A stretch of DNA of 64,000 nucleotides from Ceriagrion tenellum (taxonomy: Eukaryota > Arthropoda > Insecta > Odonata > Coenagrionidae): positions 74,140,123-74,204,122 of the forward strand of contig OY720636.1 in the NCBI GenBank assembly GCA_963169105.1, given 5' to 3'. Below, one piece after another: positions 13,164 through 28,100 of the stretch (the first letter of the stretch is position 1; every line of letters begins with the position of its first letter). The notes beneath the pieces were generated by a model, which was given only the letters and a program-made list of their open reading frames with translations, made no database searches and was not told the origin of the DNA. Position numbers and translations under genes: made by a program.

Positions 13164-16100
13164 CTAGTATGTGGGTCCATCATCTCCATCATCATCATCA
13201 TCCAAATAACCCTCCCCATTGTCAAAGTAGGAAGAGATGTAGTCAGTGCCATCATCCATCTCCTCATCTTCCTCTTCCAACTCCTCCTCATCCTCTGCGC
13301 CTTCCCTGCCCTCTCGCTCCCCCTCTGCACCCTCCTCACCCTCTCCCCCCTCTTTTGCCTCCTCCCCACCAGTCTCTCCCTCCTCAAGATCCTCCTCCCC
13401 CTCCCTCCTCTCCAGCTCTGCTAACCGCTTCTCTAGTTCTCCCTTGCGAGCTGCAACCTTTCCTTGCTGCACCTTCTTGCGCTTCACAACCACTGATGGA
13501 AAGAACAGCAAATTAGTCCTCCCAAATTGAGCCATTCATGAACAAAAAGAAATCAACAATCAGATTCATACCCAAACACATGGTTTACAGTGAAACCCCT
13601 CTTTTAACGTTTAGAGGAGGACAAAGAAAAATGTCTTGTTTGACAGTAAAATGACCTGTCTTATCAACAGCAGTATTGTCTTTAAGAGCATAACCATCAA
13701 CATGATTGTGCGAAGTTGGGCACTTCCAGTGAGAAACAGTTTCACGATATACGCTTTGTTACTACCACAGATGCTGTTAACACGTTCACTGCTGCTGACG
13801 CACATGTATGACAAGGCATACTTACCCCACAGGGCATTGATGCACATGTGCGTCACACCAGGGGTTTTCCCTTTCAAGTGATTACCGTTAATTTCGTAGA
13901 GGGACTGTCCCTTAGAGGAGGTACTCCTTGAAGTTCTTGGCTTCATCGGATCAGAGTTTTTTAGCCTTTATTTTCATTTTATCACTACAGTAAAACATTT
14001 AAATTAAATAACTGAATTTTCAGCTCCTACAGCAAACCATTAAAATTTCAGAGGCAGCGAGCGTGTTAAAGCAACATTCAATGAATTTTGAAATGGTCTT
14101 TCCAGCCAGCTTTGTAGACATCAATACCTAATCTTGCTGCTGCTGTAAGAGGTTTCTTTTCTTTCATCAAGACTTAACTAATGGTAACAGACTCACAGAA
14201 CATGAGCAGAATCTTTACACTATCCTGGCTTAAGTGCAATATAAATAAAAATTGCTATAAATTATTCTGTTGATTTAAGCTTTCAGGGGAACCGGGATCG
14301 TAATACTGAATTCAAGATGAAGAAAACAGTGCTGTGATCAGGTCCCTATGGCCTGTATGAATAGGACTTGAGTTGTCCCTCAAAATTAACCATAGCTCAT
14401 TAGCAATAAAATTGAAAAATAGATACTTTCAGAAAACTCCAAGGCTGAGAAAATGCTGCCTTACATCCTGATTGAGACTAAACCAAAATCAATTATGCAG
14501 TAATCTGGCATATTCCAGAATATCTCTAGTAGTCACATAAAATGGACTTTTTTTCTTTGCCAAGCAACACAACTACTTTGATGCAATAACAAAACTGTAA
14601 TAAAAACTATTCAACAGAAAATAAAATTGGCTACATGTAGATGTATGTGTTATTACAATTAGCCAAGGCATTCTCTTTATATTCGGTCCTCAGTCTTGGG
14701 GTTGCATCTTTTTCCTCTGGCATATGTTGTCTGTTGATACATATTTTGTGCGCTGGCCTCCATCTTGCTCCACGTCAATTGTCATTAATCATGGGATTTT
14801 TCCAAATTTAAAGGGTATATAGCACAAGACGATTGCATAAAAATGAATAAAAAATTCTTGAGACCTAACAATAATGATGTGAATCAAAGGAAAGCATAAC
14901 AGAGAGGTTTCACTGTACTTAAACACTCAGAGAATAACATACGTAACGTTCAATGATAAATATACATTTACATTGTTCAATAGCCATTCAATTAAACAAA
15001 TTCAAGCAGAAATCTAAATGACAGAACAAAATTGAATATTGAAGTGAGCTAAAATAGGAGACAAAAATCTAATACATTCACATAGATTTGAGGAAAACTA
15101 AAAATTTTGAAGCAAAACCTGGCTGGACTGCATTTTTGAAAAAAAATTAAGAAGCTTAGCATTTTCCAACATGGGCCCTCATATAATATTTTTCAGGATG
15201 CCAAAACCAGTGGTTTGGGGGGTTATGGAATACCCCAATAGGAGAAAAGACATGGTAAAAACCTCGTAAAAGGTATCAGGTGATAGTCCTTTTGGGTACA
15301 TCTTAAATGTATGATAGTTTTCTAACTTTGTTACTAAAATATAACCTTAATGCTGTAAACATTGTAAAAAAATGAAATAGATCAAAATACTTATTCAAGG
15401 GGTCTAATGAAGGTGCATATATTTAGGTCTATGTCCCCCTTCACTCTAGCTTTTTATCCCTCCAGCATGAGTGCCAATGTCATCCACCCACAATTTTATA
15501 CCCACTCAGGTTTCATTAATTACAGCGCTTTCAACTTCAAAGCTCCTCTGACAAATGGCTTTTAATGTTCAAATCATAAAAATTTGTCTGATTGGCAGAC
15601 GACTAGTAGTGATAATGAAATCTCATTTTGTAACTTTGAGCTAAAAACATAAAAATGTTTTCGCTAATATTTACCCTTGGAGCCCTCTCCTGCAGTCCGC
15701 TTGGCTACCTTGGTGTTACTTAACCCTGGTTTTAACTCTTTAGGTAACCTCTTCCAATCAAAACAATTCAATTCTTTGTCACTGGGCACTTGAGGAAGCT
15801 GCAGAACAAAAATATAAAAATATGCATAATATTAATAGTAGTCAAAAGGAATGAATTGAAAATTCTGGAAAAACATACTGACCAATGTCAGATTCCAAAG
15901 ATACATATATAGTAATGAATATCAACTAGTTATGTGCTCAGGATTAGGCCAAATATCATCAAACCCAAGAATTCTAGATTTGATAGAATCATTCCAAATA
16001 AGGTTTAAACCCAAGTTGTGCAAGTTGCTTATGTCCCACAACTTTGTAAACTTAAAATAGTGGTAAGGTCTCGTCTTGGAATTTCAGCATATCGACATTG

Positions 16101-19100
16101 TAATACTGCATAAGTGCAAATTAATTACACCATAAATATGGACGTAAGCAGATATTTGAGGGTATTTAACCATGGGCAATTCCCTTTACAATTAAGCACA
16201 GCACATGCCTTCTCTACCCACCCTCCTAGCCGGTCAATATACCTCATTCTAAGCTGACGCACTTGCCTCAGTCAACTATTTCTAGCATTTTTATAGAGAG
16301 TCCACATAACAGGCCAAATATTTTTCATATTAATTTGAAAATCTAAGTTTTGAGCTGCAGAAAAATATACAACTATCCTAGAATGCCTAATCAAACATTT
16401 CTTTTGCACAGCAGAAGCTATGAAATTTCACCAAACCATTTTAACTGCTCTGCCATGCTTTAGTTTTGCAATGCAATAAAGGACCATGAATTTTCAGGGT
16501 AGTCCTGCATCATCACTGTTCACAAACATTAAGTCTGGACCTTGCTATAAGATTAATTACAGAGTTATTTCATCTAAATATACATGAATCTTAAAAATAA
16601 GGGTAAAAATGAAACTGTGCAAAGAGATGGATATGTTTTCGCAACATAATCTTCAAATAAAAGCAAGAATGTTTTCTACTTCGTACACCATTACATTTGA
16701 AATCTGGGCTTCAGATTGGCATATATTAGAGTCACTGTGTCAAATGGCATCATGCTATTATGGTCTAAATTTTCATGTCGATTCAAATGGCCAAATTGTT
16801 AACATTTAGTCATATTAAGAATAAATAGGAGATGGGTAGGATAGCCGATTTCTGGAACTCGAATACTAGAATTGCACATAGCATATTAAATATTATTCTA
16901 CTACTTCATGTGATGCATGTATAAATAAAAAGATATAATCAATTAAATTTTTAAAATTAACTTTTTTATTTCAAATGTAATGAAATCAATAAAATAATAA
17001 GCATCAATAATATCGTTTAAAACTAATTACCTACAACAGATTTTTATTTAGGAAAACAAGCATTCTAACTCATTCAGGATCTAATCCGCTTCATTTCTTG
17101 TCACAAATTAAACCTGAGGTGCTGAAGAGTTGCTCAGAAAAAACTGTTGGTGGAGGAGTGATTAAATATTTTGAAGATAATTCCTTCTAGTGAGGATACA
17201 GACTTTATTTTCCAGTAATCAAAAATGTTTCCACTAAGTGGAAGCAAATCTTCTTCTAGGTATCTTCGAATTTCTTCTTCAGGAGTTTTCTGAATCTTTC
17301 TGCTAGAACCTGGAGTTGTTTCCATTAATTTGGAATAAAGTCCCCACATTGTATGCTGAGGCTTTACATTAGCTTTTTTCAGTTGCACTTTTCCTAAGCT
17401 ATGTTTGTGTTGGGTGACATTGTTCAGACAGGCCTGTCATCACCAAAGCCAATTGATTTTTTATCATCTCAAAATTATTTGAATCTTGGAATACACTGAT
17501 TATGAATCGTGGATCAAGAATTGTGGCAAAAGTGTATAATAGTTCTTTTTCCAGAAAGTCATACCGACTTTTGATGGAAAACAGCAAATCATTGACGAAA
17601 CCTTGTAGATAACTATGAGGAAACTTATTAGTTTCAAGGAAATTAATGATGTTATTCACAATAGGGATGACTTCAGAAACTGACTGCACTTCCACTAGCA
17701 ACAAATGTTGCTCTTTCAAAAACATACAGAACATCAATCAGTTGCTTGATAGCATCCCACTGGGGTGGAATTATGTCTACAGTAAAAGTCAGGTTAGAGG
17801 CAGCGAATGCTATTGCTCACTTCTGCTCCAGAAGATGCCTCATCATTTGCAAAAGGGAGTTCCATCTTGTGGGTTCCTCTTTAATATTCAGTTGTACTTG
17901 AGCCACTTTTAGTTGTTTTGTTGCTTTAGTAGAATGCTTGAAGTGACCCACAATGCTGCTACATTTTGCAGCAAGATCTTTCACCATCGGTTTGTTGCAG
18001 ATTCCATCTTTGATCACTAGTTTAAGAGTGTGAGCTCAGCAAGAAATGTGAGCAAATGGAGTCCCTTCAAGTGCAGAAGCAATATTCCTCCCACTATCTT
18101 GGACACTGCATACAACTTTGTCAGTCAAACCCCAATCTTCTACAGTTAGTTTGATGAAGTTGCGGATATTCACACCAGAGTGTGAAGGCTCTAGAAATAG
18201 CACACATTCTTAGCAAACACGATAAGCAAGACTTGAATCCAAAAAATGAGCCACCAAACTCATGCAGTCATCGGTGGCTGTTGATGTCCACATGCCTGTT
18301 GTAAGAGCAACATATTTAGCTACAGACAACAACTTTTCTGTTTTTTTCTTTGTTTCCTCATACAGAACTGGAATAACTTTGTTTGCCAAATATTTTCTGG
18401 ATGGTGTATGTTGTTTTTAAGTGATTGATCAGTTTACGCAAGCTGTTATTTTCTAAAACTTATATAGTTTGAATGTCAAGACATATCATTTCTCCAATCA
18501 ATCTTGTAATAACTGAACTTCTTTTATCACAAGACTTAAAACTCTGAGTTTTGTGAATAATACTCTTCAGAGTAGGTTGAGCACTGGGAATAGTTAATTT
18601 TCTTTTTCTAGGAGGTGGCTTGAATTGCATGTGGCAACTTGAGGGGGATGGTGAAACTGAAATGTATGAACTGTCTGAGGAAACACTGGCAGCATCATCA
18701 GAATCAGTTGAGCCATGTGGAAATCTGGGATTGACAATTGTACTAGGAAGAGAACTTGCAGATTCAGTATCATCAACATCTTCAATTTCCACTTCTAATT
18801 CTCCTTTCATAGTCAGTGAGCGTGGAAGAGGAATACTTTCCTCAATTTTGTAAACATTTGAATGTTTTTTCTTCAGATGAGCCTATAGAGGGGTAGTTGC
18901 GTGGAATTTTCCTCCCCTTGATATTTTAGAAGCACAATGGATGCACACAGCAAATTTGTTGTCCATTGTAGAATTCCACTTTCTCCCAGCAAATGACTGC
19001 TGTGAATTCTTTTCGGGTTTCCATCTGGGTAAGATGCTCCATCTTCTCTAAAGCAGACGTTTTGATGAATGACTTATTCATTGTCATCAGGGCTGTTGAT

Positions 19101-22100
19101 GCCGGGTGTTGAGGTGCTGATTAATATAGTGTCTCTCTCAGGTCAGGTCGATTGTGATTGGCGGAGGTGATTTCCTTTTCCCACCATTTTCAAGATTGGA
19201 TTCCAGGTCCTACTTAAGTTGAACCCTTTGTTTGATTAGGCACTCTCAGACCGGCAGGGTCCTTCACACGTACTAGCTGGCCTCTTAAATTATGATGTCG
19301 TAAATGCACTGTCCGTATGTTGTGTTTGTGCAATATACAGGATATTTTACCGGATATCGTGGATACATATGGCAGGAGAGCCTGGGCGACTGGTTTTGGT
19401 GCGCCTTCCGTCTTCTCCTTGGATTCCCTGAAGGCCCTCTTCAGGGCCATGGAAATCTCCTTAACACATTCCACACGGAGCACGTCAATAGACATGCTCC
19501 TGTCTATCCCCATCTACAGAGCACGTCCTTAGACATAGTCGATTTCTCGGCCGTGTATTCTTTTCCTCGCCCTCGTACGTGACTCATGCCCTTCCGGCTT
19601 GCTTCTGACCGTGCGGTTGACCTTCAATTGGGTTCTAGCAACCGTGTGGAGTGCATCATTGGAAGATTGCTCGTGTTGAGCCTTTGGATCGTTCTTGCTT
19701 TCTTCATCTCCAGTTCCCAGTCAATGTAAGTACGCATTATTTTTAACTTGGCCATTTTAACTTTGTTATTATATTTATGCACCACTTTCCCTCTAACATT
19801 GTTTCTTCATGCAGAAGATAGCCTCTTTCCCTAACTTTTATAATTTTTACCGTAAATTTATTACGTAAAATGAACTTTTTATTTAGTGTAGAACTGGATG
19901 AAATATATGAAGAAACTATAATGCTTTTTCTAATCATTATTAATTTCAATTGCAGAGTAATCTATACAATGAAGCGGAGACTCTCGCCCTCTTCTGAGCC
20001 CAGTAACTTTTTATTATTTTATTTTGCTACCTGCGGTTCCCTTCTCGAATAGTTAGCTCTATTTTTCAGCATAAAATTCTATTTTAACTCACTCTATGCA
20101 GGTCGCATTCATTGACGTAGGTAACAACTAATTTTATTATTATTTTTCCTTATCTAGAACCAGGTCCATCTTCCTGGCATGATGATTTAGACACGACTAC
20201 ATCGTCGAGATCAAAGGCAGTAAATAAAGGAACATCACCAGAATTCGGTAAGTGGCGGGGGGGGGGGGGGGGGGGGGGGGAGTTTTGTCCTAAATTTACG
20301 TATATATCGTTTTTAGTTTAAAGGTGTTTATGAAATGATTTCTGATACTTGAAATGATGGCATAGTTACAGCTAGTTTAGAAGTAGCGGTTTGATCAAAT
20401 GCATTGAGTGTAGTGGAGGCATATATGTATTATGTAGCTATTCACGCAAAATTTGCAAATGTAAATGTCTCTTTTATGACTCTTCAACATATGTCCTTGC
20501 TTACTGGTTCATAAAATATGCATTTGTTTCATTTAATACAACATCTCCTTATCTATGTACTTATAAATACATATAGAACCTAGAAATATGCCTAAAAGTT
20601 GGTTGGCAGGGGGTGATTATGCCAGAAATTCGCTAACTGTCAAACACAATATCAACTCCATAGCTGTTCTTGAAATTTAGTCACTATCATTTTTGATTCT
20701 GTATGCGGAATAAAACTCAATTCAATTCTCACTACATTTAAGCGTTTCACAAATTGAGATGTGTGAACGTTATACGCTGGTGTATTGAACCTGGTCAAAT
20801 AATCTGATTATCTATCTACCAATCCAAGATGCTTGACGTAAATGTGTAATTTTTTCCATGTAGTTTTGTTTTTGACTTGCAAATATGTATTCCCTTCATT
20901 ATTTTTTATACTTATGTACTATAATCTTAGGTTATGTATGTAATTAGGTAGTGTTTTGATTCAGTTTTAAGAACTACCACGTAGTTGTTTTAGTGATGCC
21001 ATGTTTTATTTTCTCCAAAAAAGGGAAAGGAGGAGGGGAAGAAGAGGCAGAGGACGAAGAGTCGGTGCGGGACCCATCTGGCAGGGAGGCAATTGTCACT
21101 GCCCAGCTTTCTGCGGTCCCTTTTTCTGGAGTCAGTGGTCCCGCTATTCCACCCCTAACCATACCCTCGGCTCCTTCTCCCATCCCCTTCTCCCTCGCCC
21201 ATCCCCACTCCTCGACCTTCAACACCCTCTCAGCTGAGTGGTTTTGTATGGGTTGATAATCTGGTGGAATCTCCGAATGCCCCTTTCCTGGAAAATAGTG
21301 GCCTGAAGATTCATCCAATGGGGGACAGACCACAGGATTATTTAGATCTGTTATTTACTGATAGATTTTTTCAGTTAGTAATAGGGGTGGACGGGTCAAA
21401 ATTTTAAGGTTCGGATCGGGTATTTTTTCTGACCCTCGGGTCGGGTCGCATCCTATAATTTGATCGTAATTTTTTTCCAGAAGCTTATGCAGAAATATCA
21501 AAAAATATGTTTATGAAGGCCAATAAAAGGAAATAAAAGAAAAAGAAACAATCTAGACCCACATTGTGGACTAAAGTTTAAGTGTATAGACTCAAAATAG
21601 AAATTCAAATACCTGAAAACAGTTGACTTCAATAATAACACAAATAAATACAATACTAAGTTGGAAAATGAATTAAGGGTAAAACAAGTTATTGCCCAGT
21701 TATTTACTATTAATTACACAATCTATAAATTATTAGTAACTTTGTCAGAAGTGAAAATAATGAAACCTAATTTTTTACACTAATACCACAGAGGATGAAA
21801 GTAACTTTAACATATGAAGTGTTACCAGAAGTCCTTAGTGTAAAACTTATCAGACAAAAAAGAGAGTTTTAACACTTCAAAAACAACAGCATTCCTGTCT
21901 TCTAAAAGTTTATAACACATCCAAACTTTTTAAATTTTGGTGTAAGAACACTAAAGTTTCTGCATTTTCTGGCAAAAGCCTGGTTCTTCTGTTGGTGATG
22001 ACATTGCCTGCTGAAGAAAACACTCTTTCAGATGCAACTTCTGTGGCTGGGATGCCCAAGTGTTTTTGAGCCAGTGGTGAAATAAATTCATACTTGAAGC

Positions 22101-25100
22101 TATTATCTCGCCACCACTGAAATGGGTCATCATTTATTTTTATTTGTGGCTCATTTGTGTAAGCTTCTAGCTGAAGTTTACCTGAAAAACACCATCCATG
22201 TATTCAGTCTATATTAATTTTTCTAGGGCAACTTTTAAGCCTTTGAAACATAAAATAGTGAAGTCCAATTGACTCTTAGAAATTAAAAGGTTCCTAAAAA
22301 ATATTGAAATGCAATTTTTCCTTAAGTAAGCCTATTTAATCAGCCTAAACATTTTGCTGTATTAGACTATACCAATCAGCCTGGGGGCCTTCTTAGGTTT
22401 AAAATGATGCTTTGGGTAGTAGGTTGTAGGTTAGGTAGTAGGTACCTATACCTACGTTTTACCGACCAAGTCCCACCCACCATTCCCTCCCCTATGCACC
22501 CTTCCCTTTCCTCCCCTTCTCACCCTTTCCTTTCCTCCCCTTCTCACCTTTTCCTATCCTCCCCTCTCGCGATTTTCGCTCTCGCAGACAACGGCCCTGC
22601 TCGAGTCTATAAAAATTGCTACATTTTGCTCACACATATGATTTTCTACAACTGGGAGTCATATTAAGCTCATGACATTGCTGCATCAGGGGTGTAGACA
22701 TTGTACTGGGACTGTTGTCATCTGCCGTGGTATGAGACCCGAAATTTAATAAGTTAATCGAAGGCCCACTGCATAGAGCGCAGAAAGTATTTCTCCCTGA
22801 CTTCTTATCTAAAGAGCGGCCAGGCCGATTTTTATGAAACTAAAATCAAAATGTAGCATTTTTCAGTTCACGTTAGATAGTGAAGAGGAAAAAATGAAAG
22901 AAGATAAGAGTATGTTTTTTGAGAGAAAAGGAAAACAGGAGTCCTTTTATTTCTCGCTAGATGCAATATCCAAATGTCGAGGATTACTAAACCCAAAATC
23001 TTTTGACTTGATTGCAATTAAAAGTTACCACGTCCATATTTTAGCCTTTATCAATTTTTTTGTGAAATTTAAATGTTATAACTTAATTTATTAAAATTTT
23101 GTCCTCATTTTTGCGAAAAGACTTTATCTCAGTTTTCACTGCACGAAGAGGGATTTGCGTAATGTAATGCCGTTGGCAGGGGCGGATCTACGATTTTCCT
23201 TGAGGGTTGGGCGCAAGATGTTGAGAGGGAGGGGAACAAGCTGTTGAGAGGGGGGAAGGAAGGTCAAAGGCTGGAAGTTTCATAGCGAAAAGGCAGAGCG
23301 GAACTCTCACCGAGAACTTTCCTCCAACCTTTTAGTCCTCCTCCCCTTATCCCATCCGGAGAGACTTTTCCTTCCTAATTCTTGTTTACTCTTTCCTACA
23401 GCCTGTCCCTTTCTCTGCATCTTCGACACCCTCTCCACCCCCTAGCATTTCTCATTCACTCCCTCCGTGTCGGTGCCTTACTGCGTTGTAAAAAAACATG
23501 CTCCCCCAACTCATCTTCAGGCAAGACCAAGCCCCCTTACCTCCCCTCTTTCATCTACCATATCCTCACCAATCTCCCTAGCTCAGGCAACCCCTTAGGT
23601 GTACACCTCTATGCCCCCACTTGGAACATTCTCCGGAGAGTAAACACATGGCTCACCTTCCCAGTACCAGAAGTAAATTTCCAACCGCTTTAAGACTAGA
23701 AGTATCTTTTGTTTTTTAGGAATGGAAAGAGAACTTTGCTAACCATAGTGATTTTATTTGCCTCGACCCACGTTTTGTCGCATCGTGTCATCTTTAGGTG
23801 AAGTAATGGGTTCACTTGTGTGAATTCCTCAAATATATGACTCAAACCGTCGCACAAAGGTTCGAAAACCCTAAAATGTGGCCAAAATGAGCAAAAGTTA
23901 TGCGAAAAACATAAAATTTTGCATCCCTATGTTTTTGAAGTCACTGTATATGGAATCAGAATTTAATAAACCTAATTTTTTTGCAAAAATGTGTAAATTT
24001 TTGCGAGCACTAGGATGTTTTAGTACAATTCCAGTTGACATGCTATGCAAGTACGTTTTCAGGGTCACTAGGAAACAAATCTTAGGTTAGAGTGTAAGGA
24101 GCTTAATATTATCCCTTATATTGTTGCAAGTACTAATCTTTTATATTTATTACGTAATTTTTCGCTAGTCGTTGGATTTTTCAGTATGATTCAAATAAAA
24201 ATGAATGCATGTACATGTTTGAGGTCAGTGAAAACTAATTTCATGTAATAACTTAGATATTGCATCATTGTTGCAAACATGTTTACAGAAATATATTTCA
24301 ACATGAAATATTTTCATACAACCGTACTGCAAATGTACATTTAAATTATTGTATTTACAGTATATATTTGACCACAACCCGTTTTGACGCCACACTCACG
24401 TCATTCTAAAGACGTCTGGCAATAAAAATTGTATAGGAAGGTCTTAACTACGAAATTCTCTGAGGGTGCGAGGACATGGGAAGGAGAACGTTCTAGAAGG
24501 GTTCAGGGTGCCATTGGGATTGCTTGGGTGAGTAAACTGAAAGAAAGTGTGAAGAAAGTCGGGTACTCAGGGACATGGTCCCAATTTGTTAAAAAAGCCC
24601 GTATCCCAATGTATACCATATGGTTCTGATTGGTTTTATGACCATTCATCCCTGTGAAGACCCATCTTAACCATCACGCATACTACTCCACCCATTTCCG
24701 CTCTCTTCCCCGCACCGTAATCCTGCAAATACTCCTTGTTCTCCCCTTTTTCTTCCAGTTCGTTCACCCAAGGCACCCCAATTGCACCAAGAACCCCACA
24801 GAGCGTTCTCTCAATTTCTTCGAAGAAATCCTTTCATTTAAAACTGCAGCACACCATGTTTCTTTCCAGACCTGTTAAAAACGACTGGAGTGTGGCGTTA
24901 AATCGGTTGAGACAAATAAAAACTGGAAGGTTGCTAAATGTGGGTTTATTTAAATTCATTGTAGCAGTGATCATGAATGGCTGATTGAAGTGATGGGTTA
25001 AATAATCTTCCAGTAAGTCGACGCGTCGACCGTATTTTGTTTTCGTGTTTTATGCTTCCCGTATGGAAAATTAGGAAGGAAGGAAGTCGGGAAGGCGAAA

Positions 25101-28100
25101 GGAAAGAACTAATTAATTACATAGAGAACGCTGGATCTGAATATCTCCGCAATGCCCATTTGAAACTATTTTCCTTTTTCGTACTTCTTTATACAAATAA
25201 AATTCAAAAGAAATCAAGTAGTAATTCGGTAATGACATTTCAGATGTGATGTCGTTACATGATCTTCTAAGTTAGCTCATCGAGGTAGATAATGAGGTCA
25301 TTCGATAAAACAGTGTTCAATTTATCATCCAACACCCACTACGTAAATTGACGGCGAAAATATTAGGCGTAGACAGGTAACAAAATAAATCATTTTACTT
25401 CATATTAGTATTTTTTTGGAGAATTGTAAAAGAACACATCAAAGATGAAAGAGACTTGGATATCGGTTTCATGAGCCTCAATGAGCGACGAGACCGAAAG
25501 GGACCGACGAGAAGAAAGGGACCGGCGAATTGCCGTCATTGAAAGGTGGAGGAATTTCCTGGGTGGGAGAATAAGGCTGCTCGAGCAGCATAGACATGCA
25601 ACCATTCTCAGATGTAACATATTTTTTGTTTAGGCCTACGATTCCCCGCATAAGGGGCGATATAAAAAAGTGGAAAGGTAAGGCCCTCTCCCTCTCTTCA
25701 ACCCCCACTATAGATTTCACATGATAGCAGGCCGAGCATCTCCCAGGTCCCACCCCAAGTGGTTTGTTTTCATGAGTGAACAGAAGTAGAGATATCTCCC
25801 CGTCGGTCACTCGAGGTGTCAACAACCCGACCTTCTCTTATCTCTGACCAAATTAAAAAATCTCAAATCTTCCTGTATGTATAATCTTTGGGCATCGTTT
25901 TCACTTTCCATAATGGAAGAATGATTCCTCCCACCTTGCATTTGCAATGATGTTTTAGCCCACCTCCCCTTAGCAATTGAATGTCCCTATTTAGCGGTTC
26001 TCGTAAAGCACAAACCGGAGTGCCCCGAATCCGAAGAAGGGGGGAGGGGGAGTTTGCCTCGGAAGGCCAGAAAGCAAAATTTGATACTTTTGGTGAGCAG
26101 TCGGAGCTGATAAGCGACACGTAAGGATAATAGTGAGGCAGATCCTCATCGTAAATAAGTCTCGGGGGAATTATCCTTTCTAGGACTGAGAACAGTGTGG
26201 TAAATTCAAAGGGATGCCTTGGTGACCTGGCTAAATATAAAAATTTCAGTCTAGGAAAGAAATTTTTGAAATTGTTTCAAAAATCTATGGCTGCATGTTC
26301 CCCAAACTCACGTCCACTGAGTTACTGAGATTTTTTTTCGTTGAACCCCTTGGAGAACACATTCGGTTTCCTTAGCAGCAGGGGTAGGCCTTATGAATTG
26401 CATGTATCCATTGCCGTTTATAGCAGTTAAATTAAAATCTGGTAGGTATGTCTCCCTATCGGATTAAATTTATTAGCGATTGCCGCTAACTAACCGTGGT
26501 ATTACCCTTACAGCGCCAACGGCAAGGTAGACAGAAACGCGAAACTTACGCAGAGGAAAAATCATCGGTGCTCATTAAATGTGCTCATAAATGAGTAATG
26601 CTAAAAAAAGAATTTTTATATGAAGTAATGGTAATAAATAAGCAAATAACGTCAACATTAGTACCTTTTCTGTGCCTTCTTTCCTAATTCCCCATAGAAG
26701 CTACATATACCCCATTCGATATCTCACTTTCTTACAGCCTTTTCCATGACGTTCAGAAAGAATATTTCCGGCCACTCTCGGTCGACTCAACTGAGATTTG
26801 TTATCTCCGAGGGGTAAACTGACACTGCTCTGGTACCCATGCCCTTGCTCATACACCAAACCCTTCTGGAGTTTTGTAAACAAGAGGGGTGGAACGCATT
26901 AAGGCAGGAGTTGGGGTAGCATCAACTGTTGTTATATGAATGGGTAGATGAAGGATCAATCTTTGAGGAGGGTGGAAGGAAAATCCTCGTTTCGTATTCT
27001 AGGCTTCGCAAATAGCCGCTGAAAATAGGCAAAAATGGAAAGTTTGGCTATTTTTTATAAATTTACAAATAAACCTATAAACATTCATTCCACTCCAGTC
27101 AAAAAACAATCCTTTTACTACAATGGGAAAACTTTCCAAGATACCAGCTGCTGAGATAAAGTTGTAGTCGCATTGACATCTGCAACGGCCTTTTTAAAAG
27201 CAGGTAGGGGTATGTTTTCGTAAACTAAAGGAACGATAGAAATATCTTAATTTATCTTCACAAACCGTTATGGGGTTAGGCTTTAAAAACTTTTCAGCCT
27301 AACCTGGTATCAAGCTGAGAACATTTTATTCGTCACCGCAGGTGCTAACAGGAAAACGATATGGAAAATATGCCATATCCCATTTGTCGTCAAGTTATTT
27401 TTAATCGGAAAGAAATAATATTTCATCCCAATATCGTATATTCAGCTGAGAATATGGAAGTCAATATTAATAACCCATGAATTTTTGCTTGGGAAAGGGC
27501 TTAGTCCCTTGCTATTCCATAATTAAGTGACGGACTGCGACTGAAACGTAATGGGGCCGGCTGTCGCCACAACTGCGTAGATATTAGAAACAAATTTCTG
27601 CTTTTAGCGCCCTTAGTTGTTGCTAGTCTTCTAATGTCAGCGAATTCCGAATATTACATTCTAATATAAAAATGTCCAACTTTTTCGTTACTTACTTTTT
27701 CTAAACTGGGCGGAAATTTCAAGAAATCTATGATCGCCAACATGGGAAATCGCCAACTCAGGATCGCCGTTTACATTGGAAATATTCGCTGGCTTGAATT
27801 TTACGACCTTATATGACATAAAATGTATGAAATAAGTTATATTTTGAGAGTGCTGTCTCAAATAATGACCAAAAAAGCTTTAAAACTTTGCCAAAAACAA
27901 TAGAATATAGAAGATAGAAAAGTAAAATATTTTTCGTGATGTATTAAATTCTCGTGATTTTTGACCCGACCTGATTTTGACTCGAGATTTGAAAAGGCTC
28001 GACCCGAAGGCCGGGTCAGGACGATGACCCGACCCAAAAATTTCGGGGCCCCGTCGACCCCTAGTTAGTAATCGAGGAAACAAATGTTTTTGCGGAGGAA

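Larger units (their letters stand above)
21382..28063 (-). mobile_element. hAT DNA transposon with perfect 8-bp TSD
   Basis: GTTAGTAA occurs at 21374-21381 and again at 28064-28071, flanking a 6,682-bp insert. The ends are inverted: TAGGGGTGGACGGG on the left and TAGGGGTCGACGGG read inward on the right, followed by GGGTCGGGTC-rich subterminal repeats. An 8-bp duplication and a TAGGGG end are hallmarks of hAT. Removing the insert and one duplication copy restores an open piggyBac frame (FFQLV then IEETNVFAEE). A hAT C-terminal domain lies near the left end on the minus strand. The rest of the interior is largely foreign sequence, including structured retroelement tails, so this copy is dead. 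Confidence 0.88.

Noticed and set aside
13246..13530. Ser/Pro-rich plus-strand frames
   Set aside because: These are antisense shadows of the Glu/Asp-rich RPC7 tail (GAG/GAA codons read backwards).
23177..23200. Possible transposon start, GGGGCGGATCTACGATTTTCC
   Set aside because: It resembles the start of repeats seen in other arthropods, but no matching second end or duplication was found in the window.
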